Below are positions 1-6,057 of a DNA stretch of 22,274 nt, piece after piece; the first letter of the stretch is position 1, and each line of letters begins with the position of its first letter. The position numbers and the translations under genes are program-made. Location: contig CAYJPM010000012.1 in NCBI GenBank assembly GCA_964372145.1, positions 1-22,274 on the forward strand, given 5' to 3'. This stretch comes from CAKOSP01 sp964372145. GTDB lineage: Bacteria > Bacillota_I > Bacilli_A > RF39 > UBA660. The notes under the pieces are model-generated. The model did not search any database. It had not been told where the DNA came from and saw only the letters and a program-made list of their open reading frames with translations.

Positions 1-485
1 TATTCTTCTAAATCATTCTTATCATTATATCTTACAGTTACTACTTGTAATAATTCTGATAATTTATCTTTTGTGTTAGGTTTTAATATTTTGTAACTTT
101 TTAAATAAAAGTCAACATAAGTTTTATACTGATTTAAATTTATTAAATCATTAATTAATATCTTAATTACATTTTTAGAAACAAATTCTACATCATTTAA
201 AAATAATATATTATCTTCTCTTAATAATAATAAAACAAATTCAAAATTATATTTAAGCTTTTCACTTAAATGTTCAATATTAACATATAAATCAATGTTA
301 CTACTAGAAACAAAAAAATCTGAATTTAACATTTTATTTAAATCCTCTATTAAGTAATCACATTCTCTTACTATATTATTTTTATCATTTCTATCAGTAC
401 GTAATTTAATTATATTTAATATCTTTATTGTATTAACTAAATTCATATCTGTAATTAGATAATTAAATTCATCTATTGTATACAT
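1..485 (-). CDS. Hypothetical protein, truncated by left window edge
   Basis: An uninterrupted reading frame of 161 codons runs from an ATG at 485 off the left edge, so the C-terminus is missing. I chose ATG 485 because a GGGGG Shine-Dalgarno-like run lies about 6 bases upstream; an in-frame ATG at 500 has no such site. The visible part has no signal peptide or membrane segment and looks mostly helical, rich in Asn, Leu, Ile, Asp and Lys. It begins MYTIDEFNYLI and contains a hydrophobic FVLLLL stretch near residue 85. I recognise no family. It starts only about 20 bases after the stop of the 80-residue gene on the same strand, so the two are probably co-transcribed. That it is a real gene is supported by its length, its ribosome site and its place in a same-strand run; its function is unknown. 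Confidence 0.7.
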   Translation of the reverse strand, partial: MYTIDEFNYLITDMNLVNTIKILNIIKLRTDRNDKNNIVRECDYLIEDLNKMLNSDFFVSSSNIDLYVNIEHLSEKLKYNFEFVLLLLREDNILFLNDVEFVSKNVIKILINDLINLNQYKTYVDFYLKSYKILKPNTKDKLSELLQVVTVRYNDKNDLEE

Positions 486-506
486 ATTTTTTACCCCCAT
501 ATTATT

Positions 507-749
507 TTATCTAGACATTTGATTACTATTTAATATATCTTTTAACATATCATAATCATCTGCATTATCTATATAATAAACAACCTTCATTTCATTTAAT
601 AAAATACGAATACTATCTAATAATATAGGATCTCTATAGTCAGAATGTAAACACTTTTTGTAAACAAGTACATAGTACTGAAATTCTTCAAAAGATATTT
701 CATTTTTTGTTTGTAATAATTCAAATAAACACATCAGTTCAATTTCCAT
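507..749 (-). CDS. Hypothetical 80-residue protein
   Basis: A small soluble protein of 80 residues that I do not recognise. A strong AAGGAG ribosome site sits 8 bases before the ATG, and an extended -10 promoter lies just upstream at 770-798, so it looks like a genuine gene. It is acidic at the N-terminus (MEIELMCLFELL), predicted helical, with several tyrosines in the middle (QYYVLVYK, VVYYIDN) and two cysteines at about residues 7 and 34. It has no signal peptide or membrane helix. It is followed within about 20 bases by the partial gene at 1-485, suggesting a two-gene unit. Function cannot be assigned from sequence alone. Confidence 0.65.
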   Translation of the reverse strand: MEIELMCLFELLQTKNEISFEEFQYYVLVYKKCLHSDYRDPILLDSIRILLNEMKVVYYIDNADDYDMLKDILNSNQMSR

Positions 750-769
750 TTAATTTCTCCTTAAGAAAA

Positions 770-798
770 ATTTTACCACTATATATAATATATTACAA
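770..798 (-). promoter_or_regulatory. Sigma-A promoter with extended -10 for the 80-residue gene
   Basis: On the minus strand TTGTAA (798-793), a 17-base spacer and TAAAAT (775-770), preceded by TGG to give an extended -10. Transcription would start about 13 bases before the ribosome site of the gene at 507-749. Confidence 0.5.
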
Positions 799-810
799 TA
801 TAAATTAATA

Positions 811-1134
811 TCATTTTCTTAATAATTTATAAGCTTTAATCATATTATCTTCATTAAAACCTATATTACCATCACAAAATATAAAATTATTATTATCACA
901 AACATATTCATCATCAATAATTACATAAATTCTATTAAAATTATTAATACTCATATAAGCTAGAATTTCTTCATATCTAGATTTATACTTTATTCTATCA
1001 AAAGGAGTCTTACCAATAATATTTATATTATTATCTAAACCACCATTATATAAACATTCTTTATAATTGTCGTGTAACCTCCAAGTAGAAGAAACAACAC
1101 CATCATAATCTAAAAACACTATTGGTTTATCCAT
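811..1134 (-). CDS. Small HAD-like protein (Swiss Army Knife RNA repair HAD type)
   Basis: A 107-residue protein with the signature of a minimal haloacid dehalogenase fold. Motif I is FLDYDGVV (Asp9 nucleophile and Asp11), Arg53 is a possible motif III base, and motif IV is the acidic IIDDE at residues 72-76 after a beta strand. The GKTPFDR segment at 41-47 followed by R-x-x-E-I-L and then the DD pair is the layout I know from small HAD domains named after Swiss Army Knife RNA repair proteins. That points to a metal-dependent phosphatase or nucleic-acid end-processing role, but the substrate is unknown and the domain stands alone here. A strong AGGAG site precedes the ATG. The gene lies 34 bases after khpA, beyond the khpA terminator, and ends in TGA, which shows TGA is a stop in this genome. 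Confidence 0.7.
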   Translation of the reverse strand: MDKPIVFLDYDGVVSSTWRLHDNYKECLYNGGLDNNINIIGKTPFDRIKYKSRYEEILAYMSINNFNRIYVIIDDEYVCDNNNFIFCDGNIGFNEDNMIKAYKLLRK

Positions 1135-1148
1135 ATTTCTCCTAATAT

Positions 1149-1170
1149 AAAAAGACTAATAAATAGTCTT
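1149..1170 (-). terminator. Intrinsic terminator after khpA
   Basis: On the minus strand a perfect 7-base stem AAGACTA/TAGTCTT with a 5-base loop, followed by TTT and an AT-rich tail. The first arm includes most of the khpA TAA stop codon. The next gene downstream (HAD, 1134) has no clear promoter after it, so some read-through is likely. Confidence 0.65.
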
Positions 1171-1414
1171 AAAATGAATCTACATTGATTTTAACTCTAG
1201 GAGTTCCATCAATATAATTTTTTGCTTGAATTAAAGTTCTTAGAGCATTTATAGTAGCTCCTCCTCTTCCAATAACAGCACCTTTATCAGTATCATGTAC
1301 GATAATTTCTAACATAACACCTTCATCATCTGTTTCAAAAGAAGTAACTTTAACCATATCTGGTTCCTTACATATACTTTTAACTAAAAATTCAGTATAT
1401 TCTACTACATTCAT
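1169..1414 (-). CDS. khpA: KH-domain RNA-binding protein KhpA
   Basis: An 81-residue single KH-domain protein. The diagnostic GXXG loop is VIGRGGATINALR at residues 47-59, preceded by a beta strand (MLEIIVHDTD) and followed by the helix that ends the KH fold, with the closing RVKINV strand. Length and sequence match KhpA (formerly YlqC), a cytoplasmic RNA-binding protein that pairs with KhpB in Firmicutes and affects cell elongation and division. It starts 2 bases after the rpsP stop; its ribosome site (GAAGGA) lies inside the 3' end of rpsP, so the two are co-transcribed and probably translationally coupled. This rpsP-khpA pairing is common in Firmicutes, but rimM and trmD, which usually follow, are absent here. 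No KhpB is visible in the window. Confidence 0.93.
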   Translation of the reverse strand: MNVVEYTEFLVKSICKEPDMVKVTSFETDDEGVMLEIIVHDTDKGAVIGRGGATINALRTLIQAKNYIDGTPRVKINVDSF

Positions 1415-1416
1415 AA

Positions 1417-1671
1417 TTATTTTCCTTCTTTAGTTATACCTTCTTTTTTAAGAAGAGTTTTAACTGTATCTGTAGGTTGAGCACCATTTTTTAACCATTT
1501 AATTGCTAATTCTTTATCAATAGTAACAACAGCTGGTTGTTTAATTGGATCATAAGTTCCTACTGTTTCAATGAATCTACCATCTCTTGGACTTTTAGCA
1601 TCAGCTGCTACGATTCTATAAAAAGGTTTCTTTTTAGAACCCATTTTTTTAAGTCTTAATTTAACTGCCAT
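1417..1671 (-). CDS. rpsP: 30S ribosomal protein S16
   Basis: S16, a primary binder in assembly of the small ribosomal subunit. The 84-residue protein starts MAVKLRLKKMGSKKKPFYR, contains the conserved VVAADAKSPRDGRFIE segment at about 20-35 and GTYDP at about 37-41, and ends in a lysine-rich tail. All of this is typical for bacterial S16 in sequence and length. The frame stays open 19 codons further upstream, but I chose the ATG at 1671 because family members begin there and an AAGGAAGGAA ribosome site lies just before it; a farther start would also precede the promoter's expected transcript start. It is first in an operon with khpA. The leader between transcript start and ATG is only about 20 bases, leaving no room for a long regulatory leader. 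Confidence 0.96.
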   Translation of the reverse strand: MAVKLRLKKMGSKKKPFYRIVAADAKSPRDGRFIETVGTYDPIKQPAVVTIDKELAIKWLKNGAQPTDTVKTLLKKEGITKEGK

Positions 1672-1699
1672 AATTTCCTTCCTTTCTTTAACTACAAAT

Positions 1700-1728
1700 A
1701 TATTATCATACATAAAAAAAAGTGTCAA
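1700..1728 (-). promoter_or_regulatory. Strong sigma-A promoter for rpsP-khpA
   Basis: On the minus strand a perfect TTGACA (1728-1723), a 17-base spacer and TAATAT (1705-1700) with TGA before it, an extended -10. The -35 lies inside the 3' arm of the cotE terminator hairpin. Confidence 0.75.
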
Positions 1729-1746
1729 CCTTTTTTAGTTAACACT
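1713..1746 (-). terminator. Intrinsic terminator after cotE
   Basis: On the minus strand AGTGTTAAC pairs with GTTGACACT (one G-U pair) around an 8-base loop and is followed by eight T. It ends the cotE transcript 12 bases after its stop. Its downstream arm carries the TTGACA of the rpsP promoter. Confidence 0.8.
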
Positions 1747-1758
1747 ATATATAAATAA

Positions 1759-2268
1759 CTAATTTAAATAATCATCTGTAAGTTCATCTAAAACTTCATC
1801 TATTTCATCATTAACACTTAAATCAATATAATCGTCTTCTTCATCTTCAACAACTATTTTCACCTTTGTATCTCCAACAAGTTCTACTCCCATTTCTTTT
1901 TCTACATTTAAACTAACTTTACCATTATTAATTTCTACATTAGTAACAGTTGGTTGTTTTAAACATCTAACAACTACATCACTACTATTACCTACTTTAC
2001 TCATATTCATTTCTTCTTTATAAGTGAATTTTCTAGTACATACACTAGTTTTAGAATCAGAATCATGTGAATACCACACATTAACATCAAACGACCCATC
2101 TACATAAACTAAATCATTATTTTTTGAACCACTAAATGTGTGGTTTATAACCCAACATCCTAGTATAGTATTTGGAGTTATTTCTGTTTCAATTGAATAA
2201 TCACTTTTAGTAGTTTTTTTTGCTTTACCAATTACAGCCTTTGTAACAATTTCTTTAAAATTAGACAT
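1759..2268 (-). CDS. cotE: Spore coat morphogenetic protein CotE-like
   Basis: A 169-residue homologue of CotE, which in Bacillus directs assembly of the outer spore coat in the mother cell. The N-terminus MSNFKEIVTKAVIGKAKK, then ILGCWVINH, the DGSFDVNVWYSH core at about residues 60-71, LKQPTV near 105 and GDTKVKIVVED near 132 follow the CotE pattern, and the C-terminus is the expected run of Asp and Glu residues. Bacillus CotE is about 180 residues, so length fits. Two in-frame starts upstream (GTG 2277, ATG 2274) overlap the AAAGGTGA ribosome site; ATG 2268 gives correct spacing and the family's N-terminus. It is a single-gene unit with its own terminator, and a mother-cell-type promoter motif lies just upstream. 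Its presence implies that the organism can form spores or did so recently. Confidence 0.88.
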   Translation of the reverse strand: MSNFKEIVTKAVIGKAKKTTKSDYSIETEITPNTILGCWVINHTFSGSKNNDLVYVDGSFDVNVWYSHDSDSKTSVCTRKFTYKEEMNMSKVGNSSDVVVRCLKQPTVTNVEINNGKVSLNVEKEMGVELVGDTKVKIVVEDEEDDYIDLSVNDEIDEVLDELTDDYLN

Positions 2269-2287
2269 AATCATCACCTTTCTATTT

Positions 2288-2315
2288 TAATGTATGCAAG
2301 AAGTAGACAAAAGTA
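2288..2315 (-). promoter_or_regulatory. Candidate mother-cell (sigma-K/sigma-E) promoter of cotE
   Basis: On the minus strand TAC (2315-2313), exactly 16 bases, then CATACATTA (2296-2288). This fits the sigma-K pattern AC-N16-CATAnnnTA; the CATACATT part also resembles a sigma-E -10, though no good sigma-E -35 is seen. The expected start lies about 14 bases before the cotE ATG. Bacillus cotE is known to be transcribed by mother-cell sigma factors. Confidence 0.55.
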
Positions 2316-2333
2316 CACTAATTTTGTTATACT
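2304..2333 (+). promoter_or_regulatory. Sigma-A promoter for the HIT-capA pair
   Basis: TAGACA (2304-2309), an 18-base spacer and TATACT (2328-2333), preceded by TGT as an extended -10. It overlaps the -35 side of the divergent cotE promoter. Confidence 0.55.
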
Positions 2334-2348
2334 TTAATTGGTGATAAT

Positions 2349-2714
2349 ATGGATTGTATATTTTGTAAAATAATTAATAAAGAATTAGAAAGTTTAATTC
2401 TTTATGAAGACGATATAATTATTATACTATTAGATGCTTACCCAGATTCTGATGGCCACACTTTAATAATACCTAAAAAACATTATACTGACTTTAAAGA
2501 ATTACCTGATGAAATAATATTACACATTAATAAATATACTAAAATTTATACAGATATTTTGATGGAAAAATTAAATAAAAAATCGATTACTATATTAAAT
2601 AATTATGGTGATTCACAAGTTATAAAACATTACCACTTACATTTAATACCAAATTTTAAAACTAACCCTACTAAAACTACAAAAGAAATTTATACATTAA
2701 TTACAAAGGAATAA
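2349..2714 (+). CDS. HIT-family nucleotide hydrolase/transferase
   Basis: A 121-residue histidine-triad protein. It begins with the zinc-type CIFCKII motif (Cys3, Cys6) seen in the Hint/Fhit group, has the DGHTLIIPKKH segment at 35-45, and carries an intact HYHLHLIP triad at 94-101, with His96 as the expected nucleophile. Such proteins are cytoplasmic and hydrolyse nucleoside phosphoramidates or dinucleoside polyphosphates; the exact substrate cannot be told. The usual G-Q-x-V stretch before the triad is replaced by GDSQVIK, a mild departure. A GGTGAT ribosome site precedes the ATG. The capA-family gene follows after 4 bases, so they share a transcript, though no functional link is evident. 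Confidence 0.9.
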   Translation: MDCIFCKIINKELESLILYEDDIIIILLDAYPDSDGHTLIIPKKHYTDFKELPDEIILHINKYTKIYTDILMEKLNKKSITILNNYGDSQVIKHYHLHLIPNFKTNPTKTTKEIYTLITKE

Positions 2715-2718
2715 TTAT

Positions 2719-3873
2719 ATGAAGAAGTTGTATATAATTATTGTTGTTGTGATAATATTTCTTTTAAGTAGTTTTTTTATTTATATTAATATAGAAAAAA
2801 ATAAAACAGAAAATAATTCTAATCAAATTATTGAAGAAAAAATATATCCAAAAGAATATTCTTTTACATTGTTAGGAACTGGAGATGCTCTTTTACATAA
2901 TCCAGTGTATGATATTGCACTGGAAAGTGATGGAACATACAATTTTGATGGAATTTTTACTGAAATAGATGACACTATATTAAATGCTGACTTAGCATAT
3001 ATCAATCAAGAAACAGTGTTTGCATCTCCGCCATATTCAAGTTATCCTAGATTTAATACCCCATCTGATTGGGGAGATACTTTAATAAAATATGGATTTG
3101 ATTTAATAAGTTTAGCAAATAATCACTCAATGGATCAAGGTGAAAAAGGTGCATTAGAAAGTATTTCATATTGGGAAAGTAAAGACGAAGTTAATGCAGT
3201 TGGAATGGCATCTTCTTTTGAAATAAGAGACAATATTAAAATTGAAGAAATCAATAATATTAAATATGCATTCTTATCTTATACTTTTTCTACTAATGGA
3301 TTGCCTGTTCCTAAAGGTAAAGAATACCTAGCTAATATGTATTCAAAAGAATTAGCACAAACACATATTGATTCAGTCAAAAATGAAACAGATATTATAA
3401 TTGTAGCAATGCACTGGGGTACTGAATATACAGATGAACCAAACGAATATCAAAAAGATGTAGCTAATGAATTATCTGAAATGGGAGTAGACATTATTTT
3501 AGGTAATCATCCACATTGGATGCAACCTATTGAAAAAATAAATGATACCATAATAGTTTATTCAATGGGAAATTTTATTTCAAATCAAATGATATTAGCA
3601 AGTAATAGTTACTACTCCTGGAGTGTTGCTATGGGAGCATTTGTTACTATGGATATAAATAAAATTGTTAGTGAAAATAATGAAGAAATATACATAGATA
3701 ATATAAATGTTGAATTATTATTTCATCATAAAGAAAATAAACGATATAAAATAATACCCTTTGATCAAATGAATGAAAGTTATCATAAAGATTATATTAG
3801 TTTATACGAAGAACATAAAGAAAGAATGACATCGTTATATAGTGAAGTCACAGTAAGTCCTCTGACAAATTAA
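2719..3873 (+). CDS. CapA-family (PGA_cap) membrane-anchored metallophosphatase-like protein
   Basis: A 384-residue member of the CapA/PgsA family, whose calcineurin-like fold is linked to poly-gamma-glutamate capsule assembly and, in many Firmicutes, to uncharacterised surface functions. Residues 5-23 form one hydrophobic membrane anchor after a short KK cytoplasmic end, followed by a hydrophilic linker to about residue 45. The extracellular domain then shows the family motifs in order: LLGTGDALLHN (about 51-61), LANNHSMDQG, MHWGTEYTDEP, ILGNHPHWMQP and YSMGNFISNQ, with the Asp/His/Asn residues expected to bind metal. No capB or capC neighbours exist, so capsule synthesis should not be assumed. 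It is second in a transcript with the HIT gene (4-base gap, AAAGGAA site) and ends at a hairpin terminator. Confidence 0.88.
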   Translation: MKKLYIIIVVVIIFLLSSFFIYINIEKNKTENNSNQIIEEKIYPKEYSFTLLGTGDALLHNPVYDIALESDGTYNFDGIFTEIDDTILNADLAYINQETVFASPPYSSYPRFNTPSDWGDTLIKYGFDLISLANNHSMDQGEKGALESISYWESKDEVNAVGMASSFEIRDNIKIEEINNIKYAFLSYTFSTNGLPVPKGKEYLANMYSKELAQTHIDSVKNETDIIIVAMHWGTEYTDEPNEYQKDVANELSEMGVDIILGNHPHWMQPIEKINDTIIVYSMGNFISNQMILASNSYYSWSVAMGAFVTMDINKIVSENNEEIYIDNINVELLFHHKENKRYKIIPFDQMNESYHKDYISLYEEHKERMTSLYSEVTVSPLTN

Positions 3874-3897
3874 AAAGAGTATTTAAACTCTTTTTTA
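3872..3897. terminator. Bidirectional terminator between capA-like gene and YjcZ-like genes
   Basis: A perfect 9-base stem AAAAAGAGT/ACTCTTTTT with a 6-base loop and T runs on both strands. It touches the stop codon of the plus-strand gene (3871-3873) and that of the minus-strand 38-residue gene (3895-3897), so it serves both convergent transcripts. Confidence 0.75.
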
Positions 3898-4011
3898 ATA
3901 TACTATGCCACCTAATATGATAGCTAATAATACAAATAAGATTAATACAAAAACATAACTATTACAATTAGGTGTACAACATGTATTTTGTATTTCACAT
4001 GGTTTTCCCAT
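3895..4011 (-). CDS. Tiny YjcZ-like sporulation membrane peptide (38 residues)
   Basis: A very short gene encoding a cysteine-rich head (Cys5, Cys11, Cys12, Cys16) followed by a single hydrophobic helix from about residue 19 to the C-terminus (SYVFVLILFVLLAIILGG). The pattern of a small polar head ending in F-V/I-L-I-L-F-x-L-L is that of the tiny YjcZ/SscA family of Bacillus sporulation peptides. The AAAGGGG ribosome site is well placed before the ATG. It lies 26 bases after the related 28-residue gene, with no promoter between, so both should be on one transcript. Its stop abuts the shared terminator. Family assignment rests on pattern similarity only; small size makes it less certain than the upstream gene. 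Confidence 0.65.
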   Translation of the reverse strand: MGKPCEIQNTCCTPNCNSYVFVLILFVLLAIILGGIVY

Positions 4012-4037
4012 AATGTTATACCCCTTTCTATTCTAAA

Positions 4038-4124
4038 TTAAATATATGCTCCACAGATGATTATTAATAATATGAAAAGCACTAATACTATAGCTGGACC
4101 AAAACTTCCTTTACAACAGTTCAT
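4038..4124 (-). CDS. Tiny YjcZ-like sporulation membrane peptide (28 residues)
   Basis: A 28-residue peptide, MNCCKGSFG followed by a single membrane helix (PAIVLVLFILLIIICGAYI). This closely resembles the YjcZ family of tiny sporulation proteins of Bacilli, which have a glycine-rich or polar head and the helix core LVLFILLIII; SscA of Bacillus subtilis, a spore coat assembly factor, is a known member. A near-perfect AAAGGAGGA ribosome site precedes the ATG, strong evidence that it is translated. A sigma-K-like promoter motif lies about 32-59 bases upstream. It is followed by a second peptide of the same kind. The paired cysteines in both heads could allow disulfide cross-linking in the coat; that is inference. 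Such genes are usually missed by automatic annotation. Confidence 0.78.
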   Translation of the reverse strand: MNCCKGSFGPAIVLVLFILLIIICGAYI

Positions 4125-4155
4125 AAATCATTCCTCCTTTATTATCTATTCAATA

Positions 4156-4183
4156 TATCTTATGGTTAATTTCAAAGATAGTG
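4156..4183 (-). promoter_or_regulatory. Candidate sigma-K promoter of the YjcZ-like pair
   Basis: On the minus strand CAC (4183-4181), exactly 16 bases, then CATAAGATA (4164-4156), a full match to AC-N16-CATAnnnTA. The transcript would begin about 25 bases before the first ATG. The same arrangement precedes cotE. Confidence 0.58.
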
Positions 4184-4216
4184 CTAGTTAATTCACACAA
4201 TTATCACTATAATTTC

Positions 4217-4245
4217 TTGTATTCTAATAATATAACTGATATAAT
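4217..4245 (+). promoter_or_regulatory. Sigma-A promoter of prsA
   Basis: TTGTAT (4217-4222), a 17-base spacer and a perfect TATAAT (4240-4245), preceded by TGA as an extended -10. The prsA ribosome site AGGAGG follows 8 bases downstream of the -10, so the leader is very short. Confidence 0.7.
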
Positions 4246-4263
4246 AAATATTAGGAGGGAATA

Positions 4264-5298
4264 ATGAAAAAAAATATTAAATTAGTTAGTTTATTAGTAG
4301 TAACAACTCTATTAATAACAGGATGTGGTAAAGTAGCTACATTACAAAATGGAGAGGATGCTGTAGCAACATTTAACAATGAACATATGTTAAGCGTTGA
4401 TGAATTATATAATAGTATGAAACTAGATATAGCTCTAGAAAATTTACTAGTTATGTCAGACACTTACATTTTAGAAGATAAATTCAAAGATGAAGTTGAA
4501 AATGCTGAAAACTATGTTTTAGAATATATGGCTAGTATGCTTCAAACATATGGAACTGAAGCTGATGTACTTGCGTATTTACAACAAGGTGGTTATTCAA
4601 CTATTGAAGCATTTGAAAGTTATTTACATTTAAATTACTTACAAAGTCACGCTATTGAAGAATATGCTAAAGAACAAGTAACTGAAGATGAAATCGAAAA
4701 ATATTATGATGATGTTGTAAAACAAGATATCGAAGTTAGTCATATATTAATAATGCCTACTTATGATGCAACTACTGCAACTGAAGATGATATTGAAGAT
4801 GCTAAAGATGATGCTAAAGCTGAAATCGAAAATATAATTGATGATTTAAAAGCTGCTGATAAAGATGGTAAAGATATTGAAGAAGAATTTGCTAAAATAG
4901 CTGAAGATGAATCTGATGACAGTGCTACTGCTTCTGAAGGTGGAGATCTTGGAAGAATTAATAATTATAATACTTTAACTGATACATATGATGAACTTGT
5001 TAATGCAGCATATGAGTTAAAAGATGGTGAATATTCTACTGAAATTATTGAAACTGAATTAGGATACCATGTTATACTAAGAACTAAAAGTCATGATAAA
5101 GAATCTTTAGAAGATTTAACTGATGAAATTACTGAAGTAATTGCAAGTGATACAATGACTAATCAAGTTGCATTCGATGCTCAAAAAGCTTATCGTGATG
5201 AATATGGATTTAAAATTGAAGATAGCGAACTTGCTGATCAATATAGTGCATATTTAACAAATCAACAAAATTATATTACATCACTTGAACAACAATAA
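4264..5298 (+). CDS. prsA: PrsA-like foldase lipoprotein (parvulin peptidyl-prolyl isomerase)
   Basis: A 344-residue extracytoplasmic lipoprotein that helps secreted proteins fold after export. The signal peptide ends in the lipobox LITGC with lipidated Cys21. A helical chaperone region (about 35-150) precedes a parvulin domain at about 156-275: VSHILIM, then EEFAKIAEDES, GGDLGRI, and the closing ELGYHVILRTKS strand. The inserted loop at 168-205 is unusually rich in Asp, Glu, Ala and Lys. The C-terminal tail (about 280-344) is helical and completes the chaperone lobe, as in Bacillus PrsA. The AGGAGG ribosome site and extended -10 promoter suggest steady expression. It is a single-gene unit. 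Its clients may include the surface proteins and the CapA-like protein here; that is inference. Confidence 0.9.
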   Translation: MKKNIKLVSLLVVTTLLITGCGKVATLQNGEDAVATFNNEHMLSVDELYNSMKLDIALENLLVMSDTYILEDKFKDEVENAENYVLEYMASMLQTYGTEADVLAYLQQGGYSTIEAFESYLHLNYLQSHAIEEYAKEQVTEDEIEKYYDDVVKQDIEVSHILIMPTYDATTATEDDIEDAKDDAKAEIENIIDDLKAADKDGKDIEEEFAKIAEDESDDSATASEGGDLGRINNYNTLTDTYDELVNAAYELKDGEYSTEIIETELGYHVILRTKSHDKESLEDLTDEITEVIASDTMTNQVAFDAQKAYRDEYGFKIEDSELADQYSAYLTNQQNYITSLEQQ

Positions 5299-5326
5299 AA
5301 AATGAGATTTAAATCTCATTTTTTTT
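5297..5326. terminator. Bidirectional terminator shared by prsA and recX
   Basis: A near-perfect palindrome centred at 5310/5311 (stem AAAAAATGAGAT with its complement) with T runs on both strands. It overlaps the prsA stop (5296-5298) and encodes the last residues and stop of recX (5309-5311), so both genes end inside one hairpin. Confidence 0.8.
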
Positions 5327-6055
5327 ATACCCTTTTTTATATAGTTCGTAATCAATCTTCTTTTTCAAAAGTGTTTCATCTGTTATTTTCTTACTATATT
5401 TTTTTTCTAATTTATTATATTCCTTAATATACATATCTTCATCATTTACATCTACTACAATATTTATATTATAGAAGTTAGATGGATAACCATTAATTTT
5501 TAAATACTCACCTATTCTCCTCTTAAGTTCGTAACTAGAATATTTACGATTACTTTTAGATTTTTTCAAAATTATTTTATTAATTTTATTTTTCCATATT
5601 TCTTCATCTATTGAATTTAATTTTAATTCAACATTTTCTAAAGACAAACCCAAATCAAGTAACATTTTCTTAATCTTATAAGGTCCATTTAAAGTTAAAT
5701 TAATTTGTTCATTTATAAAAGAATCTATGTATAAATCATCATTTATATAATTACTTTTTTTTAGTTTATTTATAATAATGTCTATATATTTATTTTTTAA
5801 AGAATCTTTTAAAAGTAAGGATTTAATTTCTTTTTCAGTTCTTTTTTTAACATTTATTTTTTTTATCATATTATAATAACTATTCATAGATTCATTATAT
5901 TCTTTTATAATAGTTATCTCATCAGTAGTAAATAATTTTCCAATCATTAAATTATACTTTAAAATAGTTTCATCAAAAAGAAGAAAAGGTTCACCCTTTT
6001 CTACTTCTATTTTATATTGATTATTTTTTATTTGTATAATGTTATTTATTTTCAT
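5309..6055 (-). CDS. recX: Regulatory protein RecX
   Basis: A 248-residue RecX homologue, a cytoplasmic modulator of RecA filaments in recombination and SOS repair. The family's three-helix repeats are visible: RTEKEIKSLLL (about 72-82), then SNYINDDLYIDSFINEQ (about 101-117) and GPYKIKKMLLDLG (about 125-137), the most conserved stretch, followed by a second repeat, SSYELKRRIGEYLKINGY. The N-terminal 60 residues are a beta-rich extension common in Firmicute RecX. It begins 2 bases after the nrnA stop and I see no Shine-Dalgarno site before its ATG, so translation probably depends on coupling to nrnA. Its 3' end lies in the terminator shared with prsA. It is third in the ackA-nrnA-recX unit; no recA is in the window. 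Confidence 0.85.
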   Translation of the reverse strand: MKINNIIQIKNNQYKIEVEKGEPFLLFDETILKYNLMIGKLFTTDEITIIKEYNESMNSYYNMIKKINVKKRTEKEIKSLLLKDSLKNKYIDIIINKLKKSNYINDDLYIDSFINEQINLTLNGPYKIKKMLLDLGLSLENVELKLNSIDEEIWKNKINKIILKKSKSNRKYSSYELKRRIGEYLKINGYPSNFYNINIVVDVNDEDMYIKEYNKLEKKYSKKITDETLLKKKIDYELYKKGYKKNEI

Positions 6056-6057
6056 AT

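Noticed and set aside
1672..1728. Upstream extension of rpsP (19 extra residues beginning at 1728)
   Set aside because: S16 proteins start at MAVKL, a strong ribosome site precedes ATG 1671, and the extension would lie over the promoter.
2269..2277. GTG 2277 or ATG 2274 as the cotE start
   Set aside because: Both overlap the ribosome site AAAGGTGA; ATG 2268 has correct spacing and matches the CotE N-terminus.
2719..3873. Poly-gamma-glutamate capsule locus
   Set aside because: Only a CapA-family protein is present; no capB, capC or capE-like genes adjoin it, and the family is widespread without capsules.
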